Of a stretch of DNA of 64,000 bases, positions 27,963-37,903 are shown in pieces. Source of the DNA: Rheinheimera sp. Its GTDB lineage: Bacteria > Pseudomonadota > Gammaproteobacteria > Enterobacterales > Alteromonadaceae. The notes below the pieces were generated by a model that saw only the letters and a program-made list of their open reading frames with translations, was not told the origin of the DNA and made no database searches. A program made the position numbers and the translations under genes. The stretch covers positions 684,433 through 748,432 of the forward strand of contig NZ_JAUYGV010000008.1 of the NCBI RefSeq assembly GCF_030690345.1, given 5' to 3'. The stretch's first letter is position 1. The number at the start of each line of letters is the position of its first letter.

Positions 27963-28161
27963 GGAACCAGTAACATCAACAAATATTAGCTCAATAGGAT
28001 ATGACCAAGATGCGAATATTTTAGAAGTTGAGTTTAATTCCGGAGCAGTATACCAATACTTTGATGTCCCAGAGTACGTTTGGAGGGAGCTTATGGACGC
28101 CACATCACATGGCTCTTTTCTTGCTCAAAACATTAAAGGTGTATACAGCTATTCGCGGTAA
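27955..28161 (+). CDS. KTSC domain protein
   Basis: NREPVTSTNISSIGYDQDANILEVEFNSGAVYQYFDVPEYVWRELMDATSHGSFLAQNIKGVYSYSR; overlaps the HerA 3' end. Confidence 0.82.
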   Translation: MNREPVTSTNISSIGYDQDANILEVEFNSGAVYQYFDVPEYVWRELMDATSHGSFLAQNIKGVYSYSR

Positions 28162-28269
28162 ATCAAAAATTGCATTCTGAACTGCTACACAGGCGCTACA
28201 CAAAAAAATTTAGGCATAAAAAAGGCCTCACTTTTCAGCTAAGAGATTAATTTATATAGCGAAACCGAT

Positions 28270-28348
28270 AGGATTACTCGGGCTATCCTGCCCTCGCCCT
28301 GCGGGCCAGCGGAGCTGTTCCAAATCGTTCCCGACGATTTGGTCGAAC
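28270..28348. repeat. 79-bp structured repeat, copy 1
   Basis: 78/79 identical to copy 2 at 28428. Confidence 0.9.
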
Positions 28349-28382
28349 GCCCGTTCTCATCGGGCAGAGTGCCAAAAACACA

Positions 28383-28405
28383 AAAACCACCCTAAAGGTG
28401 GTTTT
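28383..28405 (-). terminator. Terminator hairpin (duplicated unit)
   Basis: AAAACCACC-CTAAA-GGTGGTTTT. Confidence 0.7.
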
Positions 28406-28414
28406 GATGTTTTG

Positions 28415-28427
28415 TGGTGCACCCGCC
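28415..28427 (-). pseudogene. tRNA 3' acceptor remnant (GGCGGGTGCACCA)
   Basis: Identical to the 3' end of tRNA-Arg at 28573..28585, abutting the 79-bp repeat. Confidence 0.6.
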
Positions 28428-28506
28428 AGGATTACTCGGGCTATCCTGCCCTCGCCCTTCGGGCCAGCGGAGCTGTTCCAAATCGTTCCCGACGATTTGG
28501 TCGAAC
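28428..28506. repeat. 79-bp structured repeat, copy 2
   Basis: AGGATTACTCGGGCTATCCTGCCCTCGCCCTTCGGGCCAGCGGAGCTGTTCCAAATCGTTCCCGACGATTTGGTCGAAC. Confidence 0.9.
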
Positions 28507-28541
28507 CTAACGGTTCGCCTCCTACGGGGGCTATAAACGCA

Positions 28542-28564
28542 AAAACCGCCGAATTGGCGGTTTT
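28542..28564 (-). terminator. Rho-independent terminator of tRNA-Arg
   Basis: AAAACCGCC-GAATT-GGCGGTTTT followed by T-run on the minus strand. Confidence 0.75.
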
Positions 28565-28572
28565 GACGTTTA

Positions 28573-28649
<77 letters not shown>

Positions 28650-28817
28650 ACAATCTGCAATACTGCAGAAGCTGCGCATTATAGACAGCCTTGCTCTGTG
28701 TGTCTATCGCCTTACTGCCTGATTTTTCAGCACTCAGTTTCACTGCCCGTATTTACATTGTTGCAGCGTTAGCGCTAGAGTGAGGGCTGGCTAACTTTCC
28801 GGCATTCCCCCGCTACG

Positions 28818-30749
28818 ATGAATACAAAATTTTTGCTGTCTTTTGGCCACTGGCTACTGCTGCTAACCTTGCTGCTATTGGCGATGTACGCCACTGAAAC
28901 CATAGTGCAGCACGAGCAGCAACATGCACGCAGCCAGCAGTTACGCCATGAAATAGCCAGCGCCGGCCAGTTGCGGGCTTTGTTAGAGTCAGAGCTGAAT
29001 ATTCCGCTGTACCTTACCATTGGCCTTACCGCTTACGTGCAGGCCAACAATGGCGAAATTTCGCCGGCTGAAATCCATTTGCTGTTGCCGGAGCTGGTGC
29101 ATCAGGCGCGGCATATCCGCAATATCGGTGTCGCGCCCGGCAATACCTTACGCTATGTCTACCCGCTAAGCGGCAATGAGCAAGCCATTGGCCTGTATTA
29201 CCCCGACCTGCAAGAACAATGGCCCGACATTGCCGCCATTATTGCCCAGCGCGAAGCACGGCTGGTGGGCCCTATTGAACTGGTGCAGGGCGGCACCGCC
29301 TTTATTTACCGCCTGCCGGTGTACCTGAATGCCGACAGTTACTGGGGCATTATCAGTACCGTAGTTAATATCGACTCGGTTTGGCGCCTGCTGGAAAAGC
29401 AAACCACCGAGCAGGAAGTGCAGGTAGCTATTCGCAGCTTGTCGGCACAGGGCCGGGCCAGCACAGCGTTTTATGGTGACGACCGGCTGTTTTATGATGA
29501 CAGCCTGTTGTTGGGCATCAGTTTGCGCGGTGCGCTGTGGCAAATGGCCGTGCGCTCTTTGGCGCCACTGCCGGATCGCGCGCAGCAAATACGCATCGCC
29601 GCCTATGGCATAACAGCATTGCTGCTGTGTTTGCTGGGCTGGCTGTTAATTTCACGTCAGCATTTGCGCGACAGCGTAACAGAGCAACAGCGCAGCAAAC
29701 TCTATTTACGCAGCATGATGGATAACGTGGCCGATGCCATTATTACCACCGACCCGGACGGCATTATTGAGCAGGTAAACCTGTCGTGCTACCCGATGTT
29801 TGGCTATGCCACCTCCACCCTGCCGGGGCTGCATTGGTCGGTATTGCTGGCCGACCCGCAGCGGCTGGACGAGGTATACAGCGCTACCTCCAACGGCAAC
29901 GCCGAATACGAAACCGCCGGCCGGCGGCGTGACAACAGTACCTTTCCGATGGCAGTGCACCGCAGCCATATCCGGATGCTGCAGCAATCGCGCCAGCTAC
30001 TGGTATTAAGCGATTTATCTGAGCGGCGGCAAACCGAGCAGTTAAAGCAGCAGTTTATTTCTACCGTAAGCCATGAACTGCGCACGCCGCTTACCTCAGT
30101 TTCAGCGGCGTTGGGCCTGGCGGTGGCCGGCGCTTTAGGTGAGTTGACGGCGTCGCAACAGCGTATGCTGCAGCTGGCGCATACCAATTGTCAGCGCTTG
30201 AATGCGTTGGTGAGTGACTTACTGGATATTGAAAAAATTACCAGCGGCACTATGACGCTGGAGCTAAGCCTGGTGGCCCTGCGGCCGCTGGTGCAGCAAT
30301 GTATTGACGAAATGCTGCTGTTTAATAACAACCGTGTGATCACCCTGCACTGCGATACCAATCTGGCTAAGGTGAACGTTGAGGCCGAACCAAACCGGCT
30401 TAGCCAGGTGTTAATGCATTTGCTGTCTAACGCGGTAAAGTTTTCACCGACCGACCAGCCGGTACAAGTTAGTATCAGCATGGCAGGTAACCGGGTACGG
30501 GTAACGGTGCAGGATAGCGGCCAGGGTGTGGCTGCACAGTTTGTGCCGGGTTTATTCAGTCGCTTTAGCCGCGCCGACAACAGCGACAACCGCGAACATG
30601 GCGGTACCGGGCTGGGGTTAGCCATCAGCCGCAGCCTGATCACACTGATGAACGGCAGCATGGGCTATAAACCGGCACCGCAGCAAGGCAGCTGCTTTTA
30701 CTTTGAACTGCCGTTTATCGCCACCCTGCAACCACAAACGTTGCCCTAA
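28818..30749 (+). CDS. CHASE-PAS sensor histidine kinase
   Basis: Periplasmic CHASE-like region; FISTVSHELRTPLTSVSAALGL; HATPase motif GGTGLGLAISRSL. Confidence 0.88.
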   Translation: MNTKFLLSFGHWLLLLTLLLLAMYATETIVQHEQQHARSQQLRHEIASAGQLRALLESELNIPLYLTIGLTAYVQANNGEISPAEIHLLLPELVHQARHIRNIGVAPGNTLRYVYPLSGNEQAIGLYYPDLQEQWPDIAAIIAQREARLVGPIELVQGGTAFIYRLPVYLNADSYWGIISTVVNIDSVWRLLEKQTTEQEVQVAIRSLSAQGRASTAFYGDDRLFYDDSLLLGISLRGALWQMAVRSLAPLPDRAQQIRIAAYGITALLLCLLGWLLISRQHLRDSVTEQQRSKLYLRSMMDNVADAIITTDPDGIIEQVNLSCYPMFGYATSTLPGLHWSVLLADPQRLDEVYSATSNGNAEYETAGRRRDNSTFPMAVHRSHIRMLQQSRQLLVLSDLSERRQTEQLKQQFISTVSHELRTPLTSVSAALGLAVAGALGELTASQQRMLQLAHTNCQRLNALVSDLLDIEKITSGTMTLELSLVALRPLVQQCIDEMLLFNNNRVITLHCDTNLAKVNVEAEPNRLSQVLMHLLSNAVKFSPTDQPVQVSISMAGNRVRVTVQDSGQGVAAQFVPGLFSRFSRADNSDNREHGGTGLGLAISRSLITLMNGSMGYKPAPQQGSCFYFELPFIATLQPQTLP

Positions 30750-30884
30750 GCCGGTTTTTATCTTAATTTGTTGGCATCTGGCTGCAAACGCGGGGCTTTG
30801 TCAGATTTTTTTGGCATACTCGGGTGGCCATGCGCCCAAGCGTAACTATTACAATAAGCTTTAACATCTTCCAGGGAGATATCC

Positions 30885-33053
30885 ATGCGTAAAACACTGA
30901 TTGCCACCACCGTTGGTGCCGTACTGGCGCTTAGCGCCTGTTCTGATAATACGGCTCCGGCTCAAACTAATACTCAACCAGGCTCTGCCGCGGTAACCGA
31001 AGTGACTTCTACTAACCCGTTATTCGTTAAAAGCATGCTGCAATACGAAGCGCCCAATTTCACTGAAATAAAAGACGAGCATTTCCTGCCGGCCTTTGAA
31101 GAAGGCATGAAGCAGCATATGGTTGAAGTACTGGCCATTGCCAATAACCCGGAGCCGGCCAGCTTCGACAACACCTTAGTCGCACTGGAAAAAAGCGGCG
31201 AGCTGCTTACCCGTGCGTCGCGTATTTTCTATAACCTGGCGGGCTCTAACTCTAACCCGGAGCGGCGTAAAATTCAGTCTGAACTGGCACCGAAAATGGC
31301 CGCACACTCAGACAACATTAACTTAAACCCGCAGTTATTCGCGCGGATTAAAAGCCTGTACAACCAGCGCAACGAGCTGCAACTGGACAGCGAGTCGGTA
31401 CGCTTAGCAGAAGTGTATTACGAGCGCTTTGTGCGGGCCGGGGCCGAGCTGACTGAAGAGCAAAAAACCGCGATTCGGGCGCTGAACGAAGAACACTCTA
31501 AACTGACCAACCAGTTCTCGCAGAACCTGCTGGCCGAAACGAAAAACATCGCCGTAGTGGTTGAGACCAAAGAAGAACTGGACGGTTTATCTGACTCGCA
31601 AATTACTGCCGCTGCCAATGCCGCTAAAGAAGCCGGCCATGAAGGCAAATACCTGTTAAGCATTACCAACACCACGCGCCAACCGGTGCTGGCTCAGCTG
31701 AGCAACCGCGAGCTGCGTAAGCGTGTATGGGAAGTGTCTGCCAACCGCGCGCAAAGCGGTGAAACCGACAACCGCCCACTGGTAGCCCGTTTGGCCCAGC
31801 TGCGTGCTGAACGCGCCAAACTGTTAGGCTACGACAACTGGGCCAGCTATGGCCTGGAAGCGCAAATGGCGAAAACTCCACAAGCCGTGTTTGATATGTT
31901 AGGCAGCATGGTGCCGGCAGTAGTGGCTAACACTAACCAGGAAGCCGCGGCCATTCAGCAGATGATTAAAGAGAAAGGCGGTGATTTTGAGCTGCAACCG
32001 TGGGACTGGGAATACTATGCCGAGTTTGTGCGCCAGGCGAAGTTTGACCTGGACGAAAACGAAGTTAAACAATACTTTGAGTTTAACCGCGTATTAAAAG
32101 ACGGCGTGTTCTTTACCTTTGAGCGCTTGTACGGCATTACCTTTAAGCCACGGCCGGATTTACCCACTTACCACCCGGATGTAGATGCCTATGAGCTGTT
32201 TGATGCCGACGGCACCAGCCTGGCCATTTTCTACGCCGATTACTTCGCCCGTGAAGGTAAGCGCGGCGGCGCCTGGATGAGCTCTTTTGTTGGCCAATCG
32301 CACTTAACCGGACAAAAACCGGTAGTGGTTAACGTAATGAACATTCCTAAAGCCCCGGAAGGCGAGCCGACGCTGGTAAGCTATGACCACGTAACCACTA
32401 TGTTCCACGAACTGGGCCATGGCTTACACGGCATGTTCTCTGACGTAAAATATCCAACATTGGCCGGTACCTCAGTATCGCGCGACTTTGTTGAGTTTCC
32501 GTCTACGTTCGAGGAAGACTGGGCCGCCCACCCGGAAGTGATCGCTAACTACGCCAAGCACTACAAAACCGGCGAAGCCATTCCCTCTGAGCTGCTGCAA
32601 AAAGTAATGAATTCACGCAGCTTTAACCAGGGCTTTGATACGCTGGAGTATTTGTCTGCCGCCTTGCTGGATATGGAATGGCATTCACTGTCTGCCGACG
32701 AGCCGTTGCAGGATGTTAACGCCTTTGAAGCCGCAGCGCTGAAAAAGCACGGTGTAGATTTAGCGGCGGTACCACCGCGTTATAAGTCGACCTTTTTCTC
32801 TCACTCTATGGGTGGCGGCTATTCTGCCGGTTACTACGCCTATATGTGGAGTGAAATTCTGGCGGCCGATGCTTTTGCCTTTGTACAGCAGCAAGGTGGG
32901 TTGAAGCTGGAAAACGGCCAGAACTACCGCAAAAACATTTTGTCTGTAGGTAACTCACGCCCGCCAATGGAGTCTTACAAAGCCTTCCGTGGCCAGGAGC
33001 CTACTACAGATGCGCTGTTAATCCGCCGCGGCCTGAAAACCAAAGTAGATTAA
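30885..33053 (+). CDS. M3 family metallopeptidase lipoprotein (Dcp-like)
   Basis: Lipobox LALSACSDN; FHELGHGLHGMFSD. Confidence 0.92.
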   Translation: MRKTLIATTVGAVLALSACSDNTAPAQTNTQPGSAAVTEVTSTNPLFVKSMLQYEAPNFTEIKDEHFLPAFEEGMKQHMVEVLAIANNPEPASFDNTLVALEKSGELLTRASRIFYNLAGSNSNPERRKIQSELAPKMAAHSDNINLNPQLFARIKSLYNQRNELQLDSESVRLAEVYYERFVRAGAELTEEQKTAIRALNEEHSKLTNQFSQNLLAETKNIAVVVETKEELDGLSDSQITAAANAAKEAGHEGKYLLSITNTTRQPVLAQLSNRELRKRVWEVSANRAQSGETDNRPLVARLAQLRAERAKLLGYDNWASYGLEAQMAKTPQAVFDMLGSMVPAVVANTNQEAAAIQQMIKEKGGDFELQPWDWEYYAEFVRQAKFDLDENEVKQYFEFNRVLKDGVFFTFERLYGITFKPRPDLPTYHPDVDAYELFDADGTSLAIFYADYFAREGKRGGAWMSSFVGQSHLTGQKPVVVNVMNIPKAPEGEPTLVSYDHVTTMFHELGHGLHGMFSDVKYPTLAGTSVSRDFVEFPSTFEEDWAAHPEVIANYAKHYKTGEAIPSELLQKVMNSRSFNQGFDTLEYLSAALLDMEWHSLSADEPLQDVNAFEAAALKKHGVDLAAVPPRYKSTFFSHSMGGGYSAGYYAYMWSEILAADAFAFVQQQGGLKLENGQNYRKNILSVGNSRPPMESYKAFRGQEPTTDALLIRRGLKTKVD

Positions 33054-33083
33054 TAACCACTTAGCCGCCTGCCGGTTATGCAT

Positions 33084-33116
33084 AAAAAAGCCCCGCTAAC
33101 TTAGCGGGGCTTTTTC
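33084..33116. terminator. Rho-independent terminator
   Basis: AAAAAAGCCCCGCTAACTTAGCGGGGCTTTTT. Confidence 0.85.
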
Positions 33117-33131
33117 TTGGTTGCCGCTTAA

Positions 33132-34478
33132 TTAACTGCCGGCTACCTGCATCTGGTTTATCAAGATCGAGCCGGTTAATACGCCGCCACGGCGATCAAC
33201 GTCGTTACCTACCGCCACTATGTTCATAAACATATCTTTTAAATTACCGGCAATGGTCACTTCAGACACCGGAAACTGAATTTCGCCGTGCTCTACCCAA
33301 AAACCGGCGGCGCCACGCGAGTAATCACCGGTTACGGTGTTAACGCCCTGGCCCATCAGTTCGGTGACCAGCAGGCCTTTGCCCATGCTGCGGCACAGTT
33401 GCAGTAAGTCTTCATCGCCGTGCTGTACCAGCCAGTTATGAATGCCGCCGGCATGGCCGGTACTGGCCATACCCAGCTTACGCGCCGAGTAACTGGTGGT
33501 TAGGTATGTTGTCAGTACGCCCTGCTCTATTACGGCTAAATCACGGGTTTTTACGCCTTCGCCGTCAAACGGGCTGGAGGCCAGCGCCTGCTTTAAATGC
33601 GGCTGCTCAACAATGCTGACGCCGGGCGCCATAATTTGTTGGCCAACCTTGTCCATTAAAAAGCTGGATTTACGGTAAATACTGCCGCCACTTATAGCCG
33701 AGACTAAATGGCCAAACAGGCTGCTGGCGATGTCGGCACGAAACAATACCGGCACTTTTTGCGTGGCAATTTTACGCGCATTAAGCCTGGCTACGGTTTC
33801 CAGTGCGGCTTCGCGGCCAATTTGTTTCGGGTCCAGCAGCTGGTTGTAGCGCCGTGCCACGGTAAAGCTGTAGTCGCGCTGCATATCATCGCCATCTTCG
33901 CCTATCACCACACAACTGAAGCTGTGGCGTGAGCTGGGGTAGCCGACTAACTGGCCATGGCTGTTGCCGTACACCTTTAAGCCCTGATGCGACGAGAACG
34001 ACGCGCCTTCCGAATTGGTAATACGTTTGTCGGTGGCAAAGGCGGCTTCTTCGGCGCCGGCACATAAGCGGATGGCTTCGTCGGTGCCGATGCTGTCGGG
34101 GTAAAACAAGTCCAGATCCGGTGGCGACATTTCCAGCCAGGCCGCTTCGGCCAAACCGGTATGCGGGTCTTCCGAGGTATAGCGGGCAATATCGGCCGCC
34201 GCTTCTACCGTGCGGCGCAGCGCATCGTGGCTTAAATCGGCAGTAGAGGCCGAGCCTTTGCGCTGGCCAAAGTACAAACTGATGCCCAGGCCACCATCCT
34301 GATTAAACTCTACCGTTTCCACCTCGCCGTGGCGGGTTTCCACGCTTAAGCCTTTGGTGCGGCTCATCGACGCTTCAGCGCTGCTGGCACCCAATTGCTT
34401 TGCATGGGCCAGCACTTCAGCTACGGCTTGTTTTACTTCGTCAATTTCCTGCCAAATAGTGCTTTGGGTTACTTGCAT
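33132..34478 (-). CDS. pmbA: Metalloprotease PmbA/TldE
   Basis: GLSVETRHGEVETVEFNQDGGLGISLYFGQRKGSAST...TGDYSRGAAGFWVEHGEIQFPVSEVTIAGNL. Confidence 0.93.
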   Translation of the reverse strand: MQVTQSTIWQEIDEVKQAVAEVLAHAKQLGASSAEASMSRTKGLSVETRHGEVETVEFNQDGGLGISLYFGQRKGSASTADLSHDALRRTVEAAADIARYTSEDPHTGLAEAAWLEMSPPDLDLFYPDSIGTDEAIRLCAGAEEAAFATDKRITNSEGASFSSHQGLKVYGNSHGQLVGYPSSRHSFSCVVIGEDGDDMQRDYSFTVARRYNQLLDPKQIGREAALETVARLNARKIATQKVPVLFRADIASSLFGHLVSAISGGSIYRKSSFLMDKVGQQIMAPGVSIVEQPHLKQALASSPFDGEGVKTRDLAVIEQGVLTTYLTTSYSARKLGMASTGHAGGIHNWLVQHGDEDLLQLCRSMGKGLLVTELMGQGVNTVTGDYSRGAAGFWVEHGEIQFPVSEVTIAGNLKDMFMNIVAVGNDVDRRGGVLTGSILINQMQVAGS

Positions 34479-34594
34479 AATGTCTGTTCAGCTAAATTAT
34501 TTGCCACAAGCTTATCATAGTCTGCTTATGCTGGCTGCTGCTGTGCATCACTATCATGTATACTTAGCGCATTATTGTTAAGAGTGAAGCAAGC

Positions 34595-35113
34595 ATGACA
34601 GATTTTATTAACGGCGATACCTGGGACGAAGAAGAAGGTAAGAGTAAGTCTCAGGTTAAGCGTGAAATGCACGAGCTGCAAAAACTGGGCGAAGAGCTGG
34701 TAGAGTTAAGCGCCGCATCACGCGCCCGGGTGCCGCTGGATGACGAATTAAAAGACGCGCTGCAATTGGCCGACAAGCTGAGCAATAAGCGCGAAGCGCT
34801 GCGCCGGCATATTCAGTTTATCGGCCGCTTAATGCGCACCCGTGATTTAGAGCCGATTGAGCAAGCTTTAGCGGTACTGCGTAATACCAACCAGGCGGCG
34901 ACACGGCAGTTTCATAAGGTAGAACAATGGCGCGATAAACTGTTGGCGAAAGACGACAGCCTGACCGACTTTATTGCCGCCTACCCGGAGGCCGATGTGC
35001 AGCAACTGCGCCAGCTGATCCGCAATGCCAAGAAAGAGCAGGAAAAACAACAGCCGCCCAAAGCCTACCGCGAGCTATTTCAGCTAATTAAACCTTTGAT
35101 TATTGAAGAATAG
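34595..35113 (+). CDS. darP: Ribosome-associated protein YjgA/DarP
   Basis: DDELKDALQLADKLSNKREALRRHIQFIGRLMR; next to pmbA. Confidence 0.9.
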   Translation: MTDFINGDTWDEEEGKSKSQVKREMHELQKLGEELVELSAASRARVPLDDELKDALQLADKLSNKREALRRHIQFIGRLMRTRDLEPIEQALAVLRNTNQAATRQFHKVEQWRDKLLAKDDSLTDFIAAYPEADVQQLRQLIRNAKKEQEKQQPPKAYRELFQLIKPLIIEE

Positions 35114-35129
35114 TTTATCGCAGATGCCA

Positions 35130-35287
35130 GCTACAAACTCCGTTGTGCTCGCCACAGCGAAATTCGGGGGCAATCCTGCCCCTCATCCGGCGGGCCAGCT
35201 ACGCTGACGAAATTCGTTCCCGACGAATTTCTTACCCGCCTTCGCTATACGCGAAAATGTCTGTGGCTGCGCTAACGGAGTTGTAGC
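35130..35287. repeat. Inverted-repeat-bounded intergenic element containing a diverged copy of the 79-bp structured repeat (about 35160-35233)
   Basis: GCTACAAACTCCGTT ... AACGGAGTTGTAGC outer arms; inner GAAATTCGT-TCCCG-ACGAATTTC hairpin. Confidence 0.7.
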
Positions 35288-35292
35288 CTGCC

Positions 35293-36288
35293 TTAGCAGA
35301 CCTTAGTTAGCCAGCCGTGTTTATCTTCGGCCTTGCCCCACTGAATATCATTCAGTGCCTGGCGCAGGGCATTAGTAGTGGCGCCGGCAACACCGGAACC
35401 TACCTGATATTCCTTACCGCCATGAATTAAGGTACCCACCGGGGTTAATACAGCAGCAGTGCCGGACAATGCCGCTTCTGTACCCGGCTTAGCGGCGCGC
35501 TCCAGCAGTTCGTCTACTGTAAGCTCGCGCTCAGATACGGTCATACCGCGATCGCGGGCCAGGGTTAAAATAGAATCCCGCGTAATGCCATGCAGGAACG
35601 AGCTGTCCAGCGCCTTGGTGATAATTTCATTGCCGTCGATCAGCAAAAAGTTGGCTGCACCGGTTTCCTGCACATCGCCATTGGGGCAAAACAGTACCTG
35701 GTCGGCCTGCACGCTGGCGCGGGCTTTCATGATCGGCTGCAGCGCACTGGCGTAGTTACCGCCGCTTTTTACCATGCCCATATGCGGCGCACAGCGGGCG
35801 TTGTCTTCCAGCAGTAAGCGCAGTGGTTTGGCACCACCGGCAAAATAGTCGCCTACCGGCGACAGTAACACATACAGCATAGACTCCAGGCTTGGCGCGG
35901 CAGCTTTGCCGATTGAGGCTTCAGTGCCGATATGGGTTGGCCGGATATACATAGAGCCCGGTGGCACCGGTACGTCTGCCGCATAGCGGCCGACAATATC
36001 CAGAATCATCTTGCTTAACATGGCTTTATCAAAGCCCGGCAGCGCCAGCAATTGGCTGCTTTGCGCTAAGCGGGCAACGTTTTTCTCCATGCGGAAGGTA
36101 TAAATACCACCATCGGCATGGCGAAACGCCTTTAAGCCTTCAAAACAGGTGCTGGAGTAATGCAGCACATGCGCGCCCGGATGCAGGCTGATGCTGTCGG
36201 TGGCGACAATTTCCGGCGTGCTCCAGCTGTTGTTGTTAAAACGGGAGATGATCATCTCCGGAGTAAATACGGTGCCAAATGCTGCCAT
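35293..36288 (-). CDS. ilvE: Branched-chain amino acid aminotransferase
   Basis: HYSSTCFEGLKAFRHADGGIYTFRMEKNVAR...QETGAANFLLI. Confidence 0.9.
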   Translation of the reverse strand: MAAFGTVFTPEMIISRFNNNSWSTPEIVATDSISLHPGAHVLHYSSTCFEGLKAFRHADGGIYTFRMEKNVARLAQSSQLLALPGFDKAMLSKMILDIVGRYAADVPVPPGSMYIRPTHIGTEASIGKAAAPSLESMLYVLLSPVGDYFAGGAKPLRLLLEDNARCAPHMGMVKSGGNYASALQPIMKARASVQADQVLFCPNGDVQETGAANFLLIDGNEIITKALDSSFLHGITRDSILTLARDRGMTVSERELTVDELLERAAKPGTEAALSGTAAVLTPVGTLIHGGKEYQVGSGVAGATTNALRQALNDIQWGKAEDKHGWLTKVC

Positions 36289-36331
36289 TTTTTACTTTTA
36301 ATCCCTGTTGATGTTGTTAGTTAAGCACTGA

Positions 36332-36440
36332 GTGAGCTATCCGGTCTGCCCTAAACCAACCGTTGAAGCCCCGGATGGGCGGAATCGAGCCTACAGGGAC
36401 GTATTTACGGCGTGTTGGTGTGGGCAGCCGGTTTGCTCAC
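36332..36440. repeat. Palindromic intergenic element
   Basis: GTGAGCTATCCGGTCTGCCCTAAACCAAC pairs with GTTGGTGTGGGCAGCCGGTTTGCTCAC. Confidence 0.65.
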
Positions 36441-36463
36441 GATCAGTAGTTTAATTCATTCTG

Positions 36464-37903
36464 TTACTGCGTGCCGCCTACGGTCATCGCGTCCAGCTTC
36501 AGTGTCGGCTGGCCGACACCTACCGGTACGCTCTGGCCCTGCTTACCACACACACCCACGCCGGCATCGAGGGCTAAATCGTTACCGACCATCGACACCT
36601 GTTGCATCGCTTCCGGGCCGCTGCCAATTAAGGTAGCACCTTTAATTGGTGTGGTAATTTTACCGTTTTCAATTAAGTAAGCCTCAGAGGCAGAGAAGAC
36701 AAATTTACCCGAGGTAATATCTACCTGGCCACCGCCAAAGTTAGGCGCATAAATGCCTTTTTTCACGCTGGCGATAATTTCTTCCGGCTCGTGCTGCCCG
36801 GCCAACATATAGGTGTTGGTCATCCGCGGCATCGGCAAATGAGCGAACGACTCACGCCGGCCGTTACCGGTTGGGTCGACATTCATCAGCATGGCGTTGT
36901 GCTTATCCTGAATATAGCCTTTTAAAATGCCGTTTTCGATTAACACATTGTATTGGCCGCGCACACCTTCATCGTCAATATTCAGTGAACCGCGCCGGTG
37001 CGCTAAGGTGCCGTCATCAACAATAGTGCACAGCTTAGAGGCTACCTGCTCACCAATACGGCCGGCAAAAGTAGATGAACCCTTGCGGTTGAAATCGCCT
37101 TCCAGACCATGGCCTACCGCTTCATGCAGCAGTACGCCCGGCCAGCCGCTGCCCAGTACCACCGGCATAGTACCGGCCGGTGCATCGATAGCGGTTAAAT
37201 TGACCTGCGCCTGACGCACCGCTTCGCGCGCGTATTGCTGCCAGCGTGGCTCGCCGTTAACCGGCTCAGAGAAGTATAAATAATCGGTGCGCCCGCCGCC
37301 ACCGGCACCGCCGCGCTCGCGCCGGTCGCCCTGCTGCAGCAACACCGAGCAGTTCAGCCGTACTAACGGCCGGATATCGCTGGCAAAGGTGCCATCGGTT
37401 GCCGCGACTAAAATCTCTTCATACACTCCGGTTAAACTTACCATTACCTGCTCGGCACGGTTATCCAGCGTGCGGATATAAGCTTCAATCTGATGCAACA
37501 ACGCCACTTTGTCGGTATTGGTTAAACTTTGCAGCGGCTCGCACGGCAGGTAAATATCGCTGTTGCCGCTTTTGCTGAAGGCTTTGACTTTGCCACTGCT
37601 GCCCTGCGCCGCGATGCCGCGCGCTGCCGTGGCCGCTTGTTTTAACGCCGCAGCACTGATGGTATCGGCATAGGCGAAACCGGTTTTTTCACCGCTAACG
37701 GCACGTACGCCGACGCCGCGTTCAATATTAAAGGAGCCGTCTTTCACCAGGCCGTCTTCCAATACCCAGGATTCATGCACACTGGACTGAAAATACAGAT
37801 CGGCAAAATTCAGCTGATGATCAAATAAATATCCCAGCGTTTGCTGTAAATCATCGGCTGTCAGCCCGGAGGCGGTGATCAGGTTCTGCTCTGGTGCAGT
37901 CAT
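36464..37903 (-). CDS. tldD: Metalloprotease TldD
   Basis: [33 protein letters not shown]. Confidence 0.95.
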   Translation of the reverse strand: MTAPEQNLITASGLTADDLQQTLGYLFDHQLNFADLYFQSSVHESWVLEDGLVKDGSFNIERGVGVRAVSGEKTGFAYADTISAAALKQAATAARGIAAQGSSGKVKAFSKSGNSDIYLPCEPLQSLTNTDKVALLHQIEAYIRTLDNRAEQVMVSLTGVYEEILVAATDGTFASDIRPLVRLNCSVLLQQGDRRERGGAGGGGRTDYLYFSEPVNGEPRWQQYAREAVRQAQVNLTAIDAPAGTMPVVLGSGWPGVLLHEAVGHGLEGDFNRKGSSTFAGRIGEQVASKLCTIVDDGTLAHRRGSLNIDDEGVRGQYNVLIENGILKGYIQDKHNAMLMNVDPTGNGRRESFAHLPMPRMTNTYMLAGQHEPEEIIASVKKGIYAPNFGGGQVDITSGKFVFSASEAYLIENGKITTPIKGATLIGSGPEAMQQVSMVGNDLALDAGVGVCGKQGQSVPVGVGQPTLKLDAMTVGGTQ

